A stretch of DNA of 64,000 nucleotides from a virus, in IMG/VR virus record IMGVR_UViG_3300043777_000056, positions 1-64,000 of that record, one strand, 5' to 3'. Shown one piece after another: positions 51,266 through 60,205 of this stretch; position 1 is the first letter of the stretch, and every line of letters starts with the position of its first letter. Below the pieces are notes generated by a model, which was not told where the DNA came from, ran no database searches, and saw nothing but the letters and a program-made list of their open reading frames with translations. A program made the position numbers and the translations under genes.

Positions 51266-53611
51266 ATGGCCATCAAAGGTCTGATGCAGAGCACGGTCGA
51301 AGAGATGCCGGATGACGACAGTCAGCTGTTGTCCAATGAAGGCTTCAGCATGTTCCGTGACGAGGGTGGCGTTGAGGTTCAGCTGGAAGACGGCGAGCAG
51401 CCCATTGATGAGCAGGAAGATGACCCCCAGTTCGACGAAGACTTGACCTACAACCTCAGCGACAGCGAGCGCGAGGGCCTGGGTTCATTCATGCGCGAGC
51501 TGGTAGAGATCGATTTGCAGTCTCGCGAGCAGTGGGAGCAGCGACTAATTGACGGCCTTGAGATCGTAGGTCTAAAGGACGTTCCAGAAGATCGCACTGC
51601 ATTCATGGGTGCTGCTCAGGTAACGCACCCGGCGGTGGCGGAAGCCATTGTGCAGTTTCAGGCCCGCGCCATGGAAGAACTTCTTCCTCCAGCCGGCCCG
51701 GTCAAGGTTGGCGTACTGGGAAGTAATGCCACCGACGAGGATGACAAGCGCGCGTCTCGTGTCGAAGACTACATGAACTATCAGTTGACCGACGAGGACG
51801 ACGAGTACTACTCGGACACCGACTCGATGCTGTTCTACCTGCCATACGCCGGTAGTGCTTTCAAGAAGGTGGCAATCGATCCGATCATCGGGCGTACCCG
51901 TAGCCGCTACATTACTGCCGACGATTTCATTGTTCCGTACTTCGCAAAGAGCCTGACCACCGCCCCGCGATATACGCATCGTTACACGATGCCGCTGAAC
52001 GCATTCAAGCGCGCCGTGGACAATGGCTGGTTCACTGACTACGAGTTCCAGCACACCAACGTGACCCAGATGTCCGGAGACCGCCGGCAGCTGCAGGATA
52101 CATCGGACTACCGTCAAGAGAGCTATCACCCTGACGACACGGTGCTGACTCTGTGCGAGACCCATATCGAGATGAACTTCGAGTGGGAGACCATCGGAAC
52201 CGACCGCAAGTTCAAGAAGCCATACGTCATCACCTGGGAGTGGGAGACTGGCGTGGTGGTCGGTATTCGTCGGCTGTGGGCCGAGGACGATGAGAAGTGC
52301 CGCAAGCAGGTTTGGTTCATTCACTACAAGTACTTGCCGGGCTTCGGGTTCTACGGGCTTGGTCTTTTGCATATGATTGGGGGCCTGGGTAAGGCCGCCA
52401 GCGGCGCCCTGCGCGCGGTGCTAGACGGATCCACGACCGCATCACTCCAGGGCGGCTTCAAATCCAAGGATGCCAAGATCGCGGGTGACATGGTGTTCTC
52501 GCCGGGCACATGGATAGACGTGGACATGACGGCGGAGGAGATGCAGAAGTCGTTTTACACCCCGCCATTCAAGGAACCGTCCGAGGCTCTGTTCAAGACT
52601 CTGGATCTGCTTATCAACGGTATCCAGCGGTTTGCCAGCACGACAGAGGCCATGGTAGGGGAAGCCTCCAATACCGGCCCTGTGGGCACTACAGTGGCTT
52701 TGATCGAACAGGGATCCAAGATCTTCAGCGGCATTCACAAGCGAATGCACAAGGCCGCGCGCACCGAGTTCAAGCTGATCGCCTACTGCAACTGGCGATA
52801 CATGCACGAAGAGGAGTATCCGTATGGAGTTGGTAAGGCCCAGCGATCTGTATTCAGAGCTGATTTTGCTCCAGACATCGATATCAACCCAGTAAGCGAT
52901 CCGAACATATATTCGAGCGTTCAGCGTATCGCATTGGCCCAGGCAGTCATGCAGGCCGTCAAAGACAACCCAAGTGACTTCCAGCCGGCGGCCCGCCGCA
53001 AGGCCCTACTGAACATGTTCAAAGCCATGAAGGTTCCGCAGGCCGAAGAGTACTTGCCGGATACCATGGATCAGCATCTGGATCCAGTGAGCGAGAATGA
53101 GATGATGTCCATCACCGGGCTCGCTAAGGCGTTCCCAGAGCAAGATCATCAGGCCCATATGGCGGTCCACTCCGCGTATATGCAGGAGATCATTGCGACC
53201 GGGGACCAAGAGACTATCCAGAAGATTGTCCCGATCCTCAAGGCGCATATCACGGCGCATTTCGCTCTCATGTATAGGCAGAGGGTGGAGCAGGAGTTGA
53301 TGGCTAAGGGTGGCATGCCCCTTCCGGCTTTTGATCCAAATAAACCAGAGGAAGCAGAGCAGCTTTCAATGGAGATTGAAAATATGGTTGCTCGCGCAGT
53401 AGCTGCCTCTATATCTCCTCCAGCTCAACCACAACCCCAGCAAGATCCTAAAGAAGCCCAAAAGCAGGCGGCCTTTCAAGCTGAGCAACAGAGAAAGCAG
53501 ATTGCCTTTCAGGCCGATCAACAAAGAAAGTCTCAAGCTCAGAAGTTAATGTTGCAGCGCAAGGGATTGATTCCATCTGAGCCTAAAGGTGCCTTCTCTC
53601 AAGCAGCATAA
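51266..53611 (+). CDS. Portal protein
   Basis: 781 residues, the size of P22-like portals. It follows the large terminase closely. The N-terminal FMGAAQVTHPAVAEAIVQFQ and middle segments FYGLGLLHMIGGLGKAASGA and GSTTASLQGGFKSKD are typical of podovirus portals. The C-terminal 100 residues are a Gln/Ala/Lys-rich helix (QEQ-type, AFQAEQQRKQIAFQADQQ RKSQ), like the barrel of P22 gp1. The portal forms a 12-mer ring for DNA entry and tail attachment. Confidence 0.9.
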   Translation: MAIKGLMQSTVEEMPDDDSQLLSNEGFSMFRDEGGVEVQLEDGEQPIDEQEDDPQFDEDLTYNLSDSEREGLGSFMRELVEIDLQSREQWEQRLIDGLEIVGLKDVPEDRTAFMGAAQVTHPAVAEAIVQFQARAMEELLPPAGPVKVGVLGSNATDEDDKRASRVEDYMNYQLTDEDDEYYSDTDSMLFYLPYAGSAFKKVAIDPIIGRTRSRYITADDFIVPYFAKSLTTAPRYTHRYTMPLNAFKRAVDNGWFTDYEFQHTNVTQMSGDRRQLQDTSDYRQESYHPDDTVLTLCETHIEMNFEWETIGTDRKFKKPYVITWEWETGVVVGIRRLWAEDDEKCRKQVWFIHYKYLPGFGFYGLGLLHMIGGLGKAASGALRAVLDGSTTASLQGGFKSKDAKIAGDMVFSPGTWIDVDMTAEEMQKSFYTPPFKEPSEALFKTLDLLINGIQRFASTTEAMVGEASNTGPVGTTVALIEQGSKIFSGIHKRMHKAARTEFKLIAYCNWRYMHEEEYPYGVGKAQRSVFRADFAPDIDINPVSDPNIYSSVQRIALAQAVMQAVKDNPSDFQPAARRKALLNMFKAMKVPQAEEYLPDTMDQHLDPVSENEMMSITGLAKAFPEQDHQAHMAVHSAYMQEIIATGDQETIQKIVPILKAHITAHFALMYRQRVEQELMAKGGMPLPAFDPNKPEEAEQLSMEIENMVARAVAASISPPAQPQPQQDPKEAQKQAAFQAEQQRKQIAFQADQQRKSQAQKLMLQRKGLIPSEPKGAFSQAA

Positions 53612-53628
53612 GATGTATACTATGATGT

Positions 53629-54033
53629 ATGAGGGTATGCAAAGAATCTGGATGTGGAAAAAAGCATTACGCCAGAGATCTCTGTCGCGATCACTACCAT
53701 AAACTTCCCGAGCATGTTGAGTATCGCAAGCGTTGGCGTAAATCTGAAGTAGGTAAAGCTTCTATGAGGGCGGCCGACCGGCGCGCCCGTGGCATTCCAG
53801 ATCCCACAAGACCATGTCCGGATAAGTGTGAAAATCAAGGTTGCGAGGTTAGCGCTAAGCTTGTTCCGGATCATAACCACGAAACCGGAAAATTTCGCGG
53901 ATGGATATGCGGATCCTGCAATAGAGCGGCAGGATTACTTAAGTCTGATGCAACATTGAAAGTTATGCGCGGTCTGTTGCTGTATCATCAAAAGAATGAT
54001 AGTGTTCACATACTAACGGTGAGCGAAGACTAG
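53629..54033 (+). CDS. Endonuclease VII-type HNH homing endonuclease
   Basis: 134 residues, start MRVCKESGCGKKHYARDL. A CxxxxC...C...H knuckle at residues 4-22, basic helix (YRKRWRKSEVGKASMRAADR), then CPDKCENQGCEV, VPDHNHETGKFRGWICGSCN. The D-H-N-H...G-F-R-G-W-x-C-x-x-C-N core is the endonuclease VII family motif, shared with 31446-31859. It is inserted between portal and exonuclease genes and is more AT-rich than they are. Confidence 0.85.
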   Translation: MRVCKESGCGKKHYARDLCRDHYHKLPEHVEYRKRWRKSEVGKASMRAADRRARGIPDPTRPCPDKCENQGCEVSAKLVPDHNHETGKFRGWICGSCNRAAGLLKSDATLKVMRGLLLYHQKNDSVHILTVSED

Positions 54034-54159
54034 CGGGGGCATGCCCCGCACCGTGAGAGTGGTCAGGTATACTGGCCTTAAGCAAGAACGGCACCAAGGG
54101 CCTAGTTAACCCTGGAAAGTGCTCCGGAAGGCGTAACCGGGATTTATTTAGGAGGCGCT
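54034..54159 (+). other. Structured spacer before 54160
   Basis: Stem GCGGGG-GCATG-CCCCGC (54033-54049) overlaps the homing gene's end; a second stem GGTCAG-GTATA-CTGGCC lies at about 54062-54078 and CCGG...CCGG near 54130-54150. There is no T run, so these are not obvious terminators. An AGGAGG ribosome site for 54160 follows. Confidence 0.4.
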
Positions 54160-54435
54160 GTGTTCATTCCCTACAATTCTCCGGCCGGCAACTACATGCT
54201 GAAACTGGTGGCTCGCTTTCCGGGAAAGCCCCCGCAGATCATGGCTCGTAGGTTCAGCAGTATGACTGAGCTGAAGACGTCTGTGAACAACATCATCGAC
54301 AAGGCGAGAAACGTCAAGGTCATAGATGCCGGCAGGATTACTGGGTACGAGGCCTGCGTTATCGATGCGCGAGAGCGGTTTAAACAGTGTGGTGAAATAT
54401 CCCTGTTCAGGCGTCTCACTAGCTGGAAGCCATGA
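54160..54435 (+). CDS. Hypothetical protein, 91 aa
   Basis: GTG start after a strong AGGAGG. Begins MFIPYNSPAGNYMLKLV; basic (ARFPGKPPQIMARRFSSM) with a helix SVNNIIDKARNVKVI. Contains a GTTTAAAC (54378-54385). Overlaps the exonuclease start by 4 bases. Unknown family. Confidence 0.6.
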   Translation: MFIPYNSPAGNYMLKLVARFPGKPPQIMARRFSSMTELKTSVNNIIDKARNVKVIDAGRITGYEACVIDARERFKQCGEISLFRRLTSWKP

Positions 54436-55103
54436 CACGCAGATGCGTCCTGGACACAGAGACAACCGGGCTGCATGTAGGTAAACCTGACAGACTTGTC
54501 GAGATCGCCGTAGTCGAGATGCGCGATACTCAGGTTACCGGCAATGAGTATCAGACGTACATCAACCCTCGCGTCCGCGTCAATCCTGACGCATACAAGA
54601 TCCATGGTTTGAGCGACGCCTTCCTATCGGATAAACCGGAGTTCGAGGACGTAGTGTCTGAGTTCCTGGACTTCATAGGTGAGGATGAGCTGATCATTCA
54701 CCATGAAGAATTCGATATGGGGTTCGTCAACTACGAGCTATCTCAGCTACAGATGGCCCCGCTCTCTAACAAGGTTTTCTGCACCCTGAAGTATGCCCGG
54801 CGTGTGCGCCCAGGGCGCCGCAACACTCTCGATGCCTTGGTGAGTGAGTACAAGATCAAGACGCATCGGGTGGATGGTATTCATGGGGCGCTGGCCGACT
54901 GTCGCGACCTGGGGCGCGTGTATGCGGCGATGATCCAGGCGCAGGGATCGCAGCCTTTGGATTTTGACGTTCACGACCTTAAGCAAGATATGCCACAATT
55001 GGCTCCAGGTGAATTGAAGATTGCATACGCATCGTCGGCAGAGATAGCCGCGCACGCGGCAATGTGCAAGTCACTTGGCATCAAGGTTTGGCAAGGAGTA
55101 TGA
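54432..55103 (+). CDS. DnaQ-like DEDDh 3'-5' exonuclease
   Basis: 223 residues. Exo I LDTETTGL (Asp8, Glu10), a conserved IHGLSDAFL, Exo II HHEEFDMGFVN near residue 92 and Exo III HGALADCRDLGRVY near 152 give the DEDDh set. Exo II differs from the usual HNAxFD. Such proteins proofread or degrade single strands, like the epsilon subunit or RNase T. No polymerase is adjacent. Confidence 0.9.
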   Translation: MTRRCVLDTETTGLHVGKPDRLVEIAVVEMRDTQVTGNEYQTYINPRVRVNPDAYKIHGLSDAFLSDKPEFEDVVSEFLDFIGEDELIIHHEEFDMGFVNYELSQLQMAPLSNKVFCTLKYARRVRPGRRNTLDALVSEYKIKTHRVDGIHGALADCRDLGRVYAAMIQAQGSQPLDFDVHDLKQDMPQLAPGELKIAYASSAEIAAHAAMCKSLGIKVWQGV

Positions 55104-55330
55104 GAATGGATGGCAAAGACATCTCGAACGAAATTTGGCGTGAGTACGACTATGTCGATCTGAATGATCGGCGCCACATCTACCGCATCACCGCGCCGGC
55201 CACTCTGTATCTGGGTACCACGACACATCGTGTTGTTGACCGCTCTGGTGTGGCGCATGTCGTGCCGGGCGTGGGCCAACTTGGATGCGTACTGCGCTTC
55301 CAGCAGTTCTATGGTGGCGTGAGCTTCTGA
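55100..55330 (+). CDS. Hypothetical protein, 76 aa
   Basis: Begins MRMDGKDISNEIWREYD after AAGGAGT; the ATG overlaps the exonuclease stop. Small beta-rich protein (HIYRITAPATLYLG, THRVVDRSGVAHVVPG). No family recognised. Confidence 0.6.
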   Translation: MRMDGKDISNEIWREYDYVDLNDRRHIYRITAPATLYLGTTTHRVVDRSGVAHVVPGVGQLGCVLRFQQFYGGVSF

Positions 55331-55548
55331 TGGCGGCCACTCCTGCCGAGGTAGAGGCGGCTCGTCAGTACCTAACCACGAATGGTCTGAAGCTGTCGCC
55401 GCACAAGTTCGCTAATAGCCATAAAGAGCTTGGCCACAAGAGTTTTGACGAGACGCTTGCTACCCTGCGCTCTCTGGCGCGCGGTGCCAGTGATCAGGAG
55501 CAGGAATTGAAAGAAAGAGTAGATCAAGCCGTAAGGACTGAGAAGTGA
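55330..55548 (+). CDS. Hypothetical protein, 72 aa
   Basis: Begins MAATPAEVEAARQYLTT; TGATG overlap with the preceding stop. Helical (SHKELGHKSFDETLATLRSL, EQELKERVDQAVRTEK). No family recognised. Confidence 0.55.
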   Translation: MAATPAEVEAARQYLTTNGLKLSPHKFANSHKELGHKSFDETLATLRSLARGASDQEQELKERVDQAVRTEK

Positions 55549-55850
55549 CACAGATTGAATGGCTTAGAAAACAGAAGAAGCGCATCGAGGAAGTAGCCGA
55601 TAAGCTCGCGCGTACAACCATGTCCTCAGCTCACTCACAGGAACAGTACCTTCAGAACGTCGGTGCCTATCGCGCGTACAAGATTCTCATACAGAATTTC
55701 CAGACCCTGATTGAGAAGACTCAGGGTGATCCAGGAGACTATGAACCGCTTGAGGTCTCCGACGAGGATGATGATTTCGAGCCGCCCGTACCACGCGGAA
55801 GGTCCGCGCCGGTATCGCGCCAGCGGCGACCGCGTGAATGGGGTGGATGA
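55545..55850 (+). CDS. Hypothetical coiled-coil protein, 101 aa
   Basis: GTG start overlapping the preceding stop. An N-terminal coiled coil (WLRKQKKRIEEVADKLAR, YRAYKILIQNFQTLIEK) is followed by an acidic patch SDEDDDFEPP and a basic tail. This layout is common in small capsid-assembly factors; the role is inferred from position. Confidence 0.55.
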   Translation: MTQIEWLRKQKKRIEEVADKLARTTMSSAHSQEQYLQNVGAYRAYKILIQNFQTLIEKTQGDPGDYEPLEVSDEDDDFEPPVPRGRSAPVSRQRRPREWGG

Positions 55851-56347
55851 TGCCTAACTATCCAGGTAGCAGTGAAGAATTTCTGAAGCGTAATGTCGGA
55901 CGTACTCCGTCAGGCCATGCAGCCTCGCGTGAACCCGCGCCCCGCGTGTTTCGCATGCCGAAGGGTAAGATTGCTCTCGATTCAATCATCGTGGTGCCAA
56001 AGATTCCCGCGCGCAAGTCGAAGGGTGGTATTGAGTACCCCGGACGATCTCGCGCGGCAGAGTTGGCCAACACCACTGTTGGTCAGGTGATTGACATCGG
56101 GCCGCTCGCGTATACCACCGTGACTCGCGATGGCCTCGACTTTACCAAGGCCGCCCGCGCCGCCGTAGGCGACTGGATCATATACACCCGCAACGCCGGT
56201 CAGACCACCCTATTGCGAGAAGAGGGCGTGGAATTCAATAAGGACATGACGGACTGCCCGCGCTTTCTGATCCTGTCTGATGCCGATATCAAGTACATCT
56301 TCGAGTCCAAGGAAGAGGCTGATCTGGTGTGGAGCTGGGTAAGGTAA
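55847..56347 (+). CDS. GroES-like co-chaperonin candidate
   Basis: 166 residues starting MMPNYPGSSEEFLKRN (ATGA overlap). From residue 40 a GroES-like order can be followed: ALDSIIVVPKIPARKSKGGI (first strand and a mobile-loop-like stretch), GQVIDIGPLAYTT, AVGDWIIYTRNAGQTTLLRE and FLILSDADIKYIF. GroES caps the GroEL chamber; some phages encode variants for capsid folding. It stands upstream of scaffold and capsid genes. Similarity is moderate and by pattern only. Confidence 0.6.
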   Translation: MMPNYPGSSEEFLKRNVGRTPSGHAASREPAPRVFRMPKGKIALDSIIVVPKIPARKSKGGIEYPGRSRAAELANTTVGQVIDIGPLAYTTVTRDGLDFTKAARAAVGDWIIYTRNAGQTTLLREEGVEFNKDMTDCPRFLILSDADIKYIFESKEEADLVWSWVR

Positions 56348-56695
56348 ATGAGCAAACCAAAGAAGCTTGCACAGAGCATTATCGTTGATGGTACCAGCGT
56401 CAGCGCCGCGCTCGCAGAGATCGATCCAAAGGCCGGTCAGGCCAAGAAGGATGCTGAGGCTCTGTTGAACAATGGGGGCGCAACCGATCAGGCTGATCTT
56501 AAAATCCAGCTGGCCAAGAAGGCACTGGACGCGATCATGCAGGCCGGCAATGGACTGGTGGCTGCGGCGAACGATTGCGAGGCCAATACGCCCACACCAA
56601 AGACTCAGTACGTCCTGGTGATGGTCCAGGGATACATCAACGATGCGCTGGCCGCATTGATAGAGCGCGAGAATTCCGGCATACTTGGCCTATAA
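56348..56695 (+). CDS. Hypothetical protein, 115 aa
   Basis: Begins MSKPKKLAQSIIVDGTSV after GGTAAGGTAA. Mostly helical and alanine-rich (LKIQLAKKALDAIMQAGNGL, GYINDALAALIERENS). No family recognised; head-assembly region. Confidence 0.55.
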   Translation: MSKPKKLAQSIIVDGTSVSAALAEIDPKAGQAKKDAEALLNNGGATDQADLKIQLAKKALDAIMQAGNGLVAAANDCEANTPTPKTQYVLVMVQGYINDALAALIERENSGILGL

Positions 56696-56706
56696 AATTT
56701 TGAACC

Positions 56707-57141
56707 GTGCTGAGTGACTGCATATATCTCCCCTTGCCGATCCCTGTAAGGAAACCGTCACTAAGGGATCAATCTAAGGTATATAAGCATTCTGCATATA
56801 GAAAAAAGAATCTTGATAAGTGGCGCGCTTATGCTTCCAAATACAGGAAGAAGCATCCAGAGGCTAGAGCCGCTAGTCGTAGAAAGTGGAAACGTGCTAA
56901 TAAGGCAAGATGCAGAAAGCAAACCCCTCCATGGGCTGATCGCAAGGCTATATCTGAGTTGTATAGGATAAGAGCTATACTCGGTCCAGCGTGGAGCGTA
57001 GATCATGAGATACCGCTTCGCGGAAAAATGGTTAGTGGATTGCATGTTGAAACCAATCTTAGGATTATTAGACATGCTGAAAATCTAAGTAAATATAATT
57101 CTTACCCCCTATCTACCACTCCTAGTAACCAAAGTTGCTAG
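56707..57141 (+). CDS. HNH-like homing endonuclease candidate, 144 aa
   Basis: Basic N-terminal region (AYRKKNLDKWRAYASKYRKK, ARAASRRKWKRANKARCRK) followed by SVDHEIPLRGKMVSGLHVET NLRIIRHAENLSKYN. The D-H-E-I-P-L...V-x-G-L-H...N-L...E-N...K-x-N pattern recurs in phage HNH-type nucleases. It is markedly AT-richer than its neighbours and has no strong ribosome site, so it is probably a mobile insertion. The exact start is uncertain. Confidence 0.65.
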   Translation: MLSDCIYLPLPIPVRKPSLRDQSKVYKHSAYRKKNLDKWRAYASKYRKKHPEARAASRRKWKRANKARCRKQTPPWADRKAISELYRIRAILGPAWSVDHEIPLRGKMVSGLHVETNLRIIRHAENLSKYNSYPLSTTPSNQSC

Positions 57142-57200
57142 AGTGCGATCTTCACGGTCTGGTAGCCGCCAGATCGGGGTTCACGCTCTGGGAGCGGTGT

Positions 57201-58316
57201 ATGGCAAAGCGAAAACAAGAAGCGCAGTATGAAGTGGTCGATGACGATTCGGCCGATCTTGATAGCGACATGGAAGACGGGGACGGTCTCGAAGCAGACG
57301 TAGACCCGGAACGCGCACAAGCTCATTCGAGCAAAAAGTCGGACAAGGAACTGTTCGACGATCTCCCAAATGGAATCAAATTCAAAGATGAGCCAGCCGA
57401 CGAGTCCGATGATGAGGACGACGAGGATGAGGACGAAGACTTTGAGCGTGACGATGAGGATGAAGACGAGGACGAAGACGAGGAAGATGAGCCCGTCCAG
57501 CGTCGCGGCGAGTCCAAGGATAAGTTTCAGCGCCGCCTGATGCGCGAGCGCCGCCTGCGCAATGAGGCTGAAGAAGACGCCCGAGCCAGCAATGAGAACT
57601 ACCGCCGCCTCGAAGGCGAGCTGTCAGAGATCAAGTCCCTGCTGGTACAGAACAATACTTCAGCCGAGCTGCAGGTAAAGATCGATGGTCTGAAGCAGAA
57701 AGAGGCCCAGCTACGCAAGGAGCTGAAGGAAGCCATCGAGGCCGGCGAGACCGACAAGCAGTTCGATATCAACGAGAAGCTCTCGGATGTCAAGGCCGAT
57801 ATCCGTAACACTGAAGCTTCCAAGGAAGCTGCTCTCAAGAACACGGAAGCTCTACAGAAGGCCGAGAAGGCTAAGCGAGAGGCGTTACCAGAGAATCGAC
57901 ATCTGCAGCGCTGGATGCGTCAGCATGGCACGCTGTATCGAAAGGATCCTGTTTTCAAGGCAGCCGCAGAAGCCGCCGACAAGGAGCTTGCTCGCACTGG
58001 TTCCGTTCCAAACTCAGAGGAACATTTCGAGAAGCTGAACCGCATTCTTGCGCGGCGCTTCCCCGAGGAGTTTCCCAACGTCAAGATCAAGAAGAAAGAG
58101 CTGAATAGGCGCCGGCCGCCAGTGGGCGGTGGTGACGAGGATTCTGCGCCGACATCCAAGACGCGCCGGAAGTATACTGGTGACATCGAGGTCAAAGGAA
58201 AGACGGCTCGCTTGAGCGCGCGGCATCTGAAGATCATGAAGGATTTCGGGATGGACCCGGATGATCCGAAGGACGTGCAGAACTTCATTCGTGACAATCT
58301 GCCACGCAAGCGATAG
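57201..58316 (+). CDS. Scaffold-like head assembly protein, 371 aa
   Basis: Start MAKRKQEAQYEVVDDDS at 57201 after GGGAG. Residues 75-120 are an extreme acidic run of Asp and Glu. A long coiled coil follows (about 120-240: EDARASNENYRRLEGELSEI, QKEAQLRKELKEAIEAGETD). The basic C-terminus (KIKKKELNRRRPP) resembles the capsid-binding end of scaffolding proteins. It precedes capsid genes. Not identified by a family motif. Confidence 0.65.
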   Translation: MAKRKQEAQYEVVDDDSADLDSDMEDGDGLEADVDPERAQAHSSKKSDKELFDDLPNGIKFKDEPADESDDEDDEDEDEDFERDDEDEDEDEDEEDEPVQRRGESKDKFQRRLMRERRLRNEAEEDARASNENYRRLEGELSEIKSLLVQNNTSAELQVKIDGLKQKEAQLRKELKEAIEAGETDKQFDINEKLSDVKADIRNTEASKEAALKNTEALQKAEKAKREALPENRHLQRWMRQHGTLYRKDPVFKAAAEAADKELARTGSVPNSEEHFEKLNRILARRFPEEFPNVKIKKKELNRRRPPVGGGDEDSAPTSKTRRKYTGDIEVKGKTARLSARHLKIMKDFGMDPDDPKDVQNFIRDNLPRKR

Positions 58317-58326
58317 GACTTAGACC

Positions 58327-59043
58327 ATGTCAAGACGAAAAATCAACAACAAGCTGCTGCAGGCCGACGAGGTTCTGGATGAGGAGCCGCTGTTTGCCGA
58401 GCGCGAGTCCGAGAAGGAGCGCGTTGCGAATGAGGCGTTTGACGACAACGATGAGGAAGTCGAAGAGACCCTTATCGCTGGCGACGAAGACGAGATGTAC
58501 GAGTCCATCAAGCAGGAGCGTGATGAACGTTCCGCCGCCGAGCGCCGCCGCGTAGCCGCTGGAGAGAAATCCAGTAAGGGTAAGACCACCAAGGTCGCTG
58601 ACAAGGTCCACGACAAAGACGATGAGTGGCAACCTGCCAATACCCTGCAAGCTCCGCCGCGCCGTCAGGGCATGGTGCAGCGCTGGATCCGGTTCGCTCT
58701 GGGCAATGACAACGATCCACGCAACTGGACCCGCGCGATCCGCGAGGGCTGGAAGCCGCGTCCGGTGGAATCTGTTCCCGAGGGGTTCGATACCCCAACA
58801 ATCAAGCACGGCTCTACCGGCACAGTTATCGCCGTTGGCGATTTGATCTTGTGCGAGATGCCGGTCAACCGCTTCAAGTCTCGCCGGAAGTACTTCCGTG
58901 AGAAGCTGGCGCGTCAGCTACAGGCTATCGAGCGCAAGCCGCTCGCCGCAGCCGAGCGTATGGGCGGCCCAGGCATCAGGGTAACAAACAAGAAGACCTC
59001 GTCATATGGGCGTGGTCGGCGCAGTCAAGCGACTGAGGAGTAA
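58327..59043 (+). CDS. Head-region structural protein, 238 aa
   Basis: Begins MSRRKINNKLLQADEVL after AGGA. An acidic, helical N-terminal half (NDEEVEETLIAGDEDEMYES), then a compact unit from about 105 (MVQRWIRFALGNDNDPRNWT, GTVIAVGDLILCEMPVN) and a basic C-terminus. Seen between scaffold-like and capsid genes, so a head-assembly role is likely. Family not recognised. Confidence 0.6.
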   Translation: MSRRKINNKLLQADEVLDEEPLFAERESEKERVANEAFDDNDEEVEETLIAGDEDEMYESIKQERDERSAAERRRVAAGEKSSKGKTTKVADKVHDKDDEWQPANTLQAPPRRQGMVQRWIRFALGNDNDPRNWTRAIREGWKPRPVESVPEGFDTPTIKHGSTGTVIAVGDLILCEMPVNRFKSRRKYFREKLARQLQAIERKPLAAAERMGGPGIRVTNKKTSSYGRGRRSQATEE

Positions 59044-59046
59044 GGC

Positions 59047-59436
59047 ATGAGACGGATTACCGCAGCTTTCATTGGGGCCCTGCTGTTCGCGGCAGGCATT
59101 GTTTCTGTCTCGGTAGCAGAGGGATGGCACCGCGCGCATGTAACGGGCTATCTGTCTGAGGTTACCGTCTCCGATCCGGCCGGCAAGGTTCGTGTCGGTC
59201 ATACGATAGCGGTAGATCCTACTGTGGCTGAGTGCAAGCAGGCCATCGCTGAATTTATTACTGATCCAGAGCATATTGATGCTACAGAGAATTTTCTGGA
59301 GCGCGGCGGCACGATTCGCGGTTACTGCTTCCCGGTTGAGAATCCAGTCGTTACCCTGACTCCAGGCAGTCTGAAGCATGTCCCTGACCAGGATCCGCCG
59401 GCCGAAGAAAACGTCCCAGGCGAGCACCGCACCTAA
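59047..59436 (+). CDS. Exported protein, 129 aa
   Basis: Begins MRRITAAFIGALLFAAGIVS, a signal-peptide or anchor-like start (GAGGAGTAAGG upstream). The mature part is small and globular with two cysteines (EC near 59 and YC near 91) that could form a disulfide. A cell-envelope or superinfection role is possible but not shown. Confidence 0.6.
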   Translation: MRRITAAFIGALLFAAGIVSVSVAEGWHRAHVTGYLSEVTVSDPAGKVRVGHTIAVDPTVAECKQAIAEFITDPEHIDATENFLERGGTIRGYCFPVENPVVTLTPGSLKHVPDQDPPAEENVPGEHRT

Positions 59437-59477
59437 TCCGTAGCGCTATACTGTAGCCACCAATTGAGGATACAAAC

Positions 59478-59798
59478 ATGACCGATCCAGTAATCCAGAC
59501 CGCAGAGATCGCTGCCAGCTCCGCCGCGAGTGACGTTGTGACCGCAGTGAAGACCGAGGCCGAGAAGGTCGAGGCTCCCGTGGCCGCCGATGTCGCCAAG
59601 GTCGAGGCCGTGGCCGATACCGCCGCGACGGACGTTAAGGCCGCAGTGGCAGAGACCAAGTCGTTCGTCGAGAAGGCGAAAGAGGACTTGGAGAATGACG
59701 GGCACGTCGTGTCGCAGTTTATTCTGCATGTCGAGCAGCGTCTGAAAGCGCTCGAACAGGCCATCGAGAAGCGTCTCGGGATCAAGGCCAGTGCGTAA
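59478..59798 (+). CDS. Alanine-rich coiled-coil protein, 106 aa
   Basis: Begins MTDPVIQTAEIAASSAA after GAGGA. Ala/Val/Glu/Lys-rich heptad-like repeats (AVKTEAEKVEAPVAADVAKV, ATDVKAAVAETKSFVEKAKE) resembling phasin-like or late-embryogenesis-like amphipathic helices, then QRLKALEQAIEKRLG. A structural or assembly role is inferred. Confidence 0.6.
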   Translation: MTDPVIQTAEIAASSAASDVVTAVKTEAEKVEAPVAADVAKVEAVADTAATDVKAAVAETKSFVEKAKEDLENDGHVVSQFILHVEQRLKALEQAIEKRLGIKASA

Positions 59799-59865
59799 CG
59801 GCGGTTCCACTGGGTGGGGCCAAGAGTACGGCGAGAAGATCGCAGACGATTACGAGGGTCTGTAA
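59791..59865 (+). CDS. Very small ORF, 24 codons
   Basis: From GTG 59791 it reads MRNGGSTGWGQEYGEKIADDY and stops exactly before the next ATG (TAAATG). It starts inside the previous gene's end. It may be real because it fills the gap neatly. Confidence 0.3.
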   Translation: MRNGGSTGWGQEYGEKIADDYEGL

Positions 59866-60204
59866 ATGCCCAAACCACGTCAAGTAGGCCAGACAGGCCC
59901 CAAGCCGGAAGGCCCAAAGCAGAATCAGATGCCGATCAACCACGCGCGGAACCCAAAGGCTCCCGGCGTGCAGAATCGTGCCGGCGGGGCTCACCCCGCT
60001 GCCAGACGCGCCCTGGCGCCCAAGGCAAGCTCACACGCCCAACGCCGGGCCAGTGCCTCCAGCACGCCGGGCGCCGCTGTATCAGGCCCTGGAGCGGGCC
60101 CAGTGGGTGGTCTTAACCAAGACAGTCTACTGAATCAGTCGAACGCTATGGACCAGGATGCTGGTCCCGGACTGTCTTCCAACAGTGATTTCGGCGGGTA
60201 CTAA
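59866..60204 (+). CDS. Disordered proline/alanine-rich protein, 112 aa
   Basis: Begins MPKPRQVGQTGPKPEGP. Low-complexity, basic and proline-rich through most of its length (ARRALAPKASSHAQRRASAS, PGAAVSGPGAGPVGGLN). No fold is expected. Possibly a minor head protein, by position. Confidence 0.5.
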   Translation: MPKPRQVGQTGPKPEGPKQNQMPINHARNPKAPGVQNRAGGAHPAARRALAPKASSHAQRRASASSTPGAAVSGPGAGPVGGLNQDSLLNQSNAMDQDAGPGLSSNSDFGGY

Positions 60205-60205
60205 A

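Noticed and set aside
57323-57517. Minus-strand polyserine frame
   Set aside because: It is the complement of the Asp/Glu run in the scaffold-like gene.
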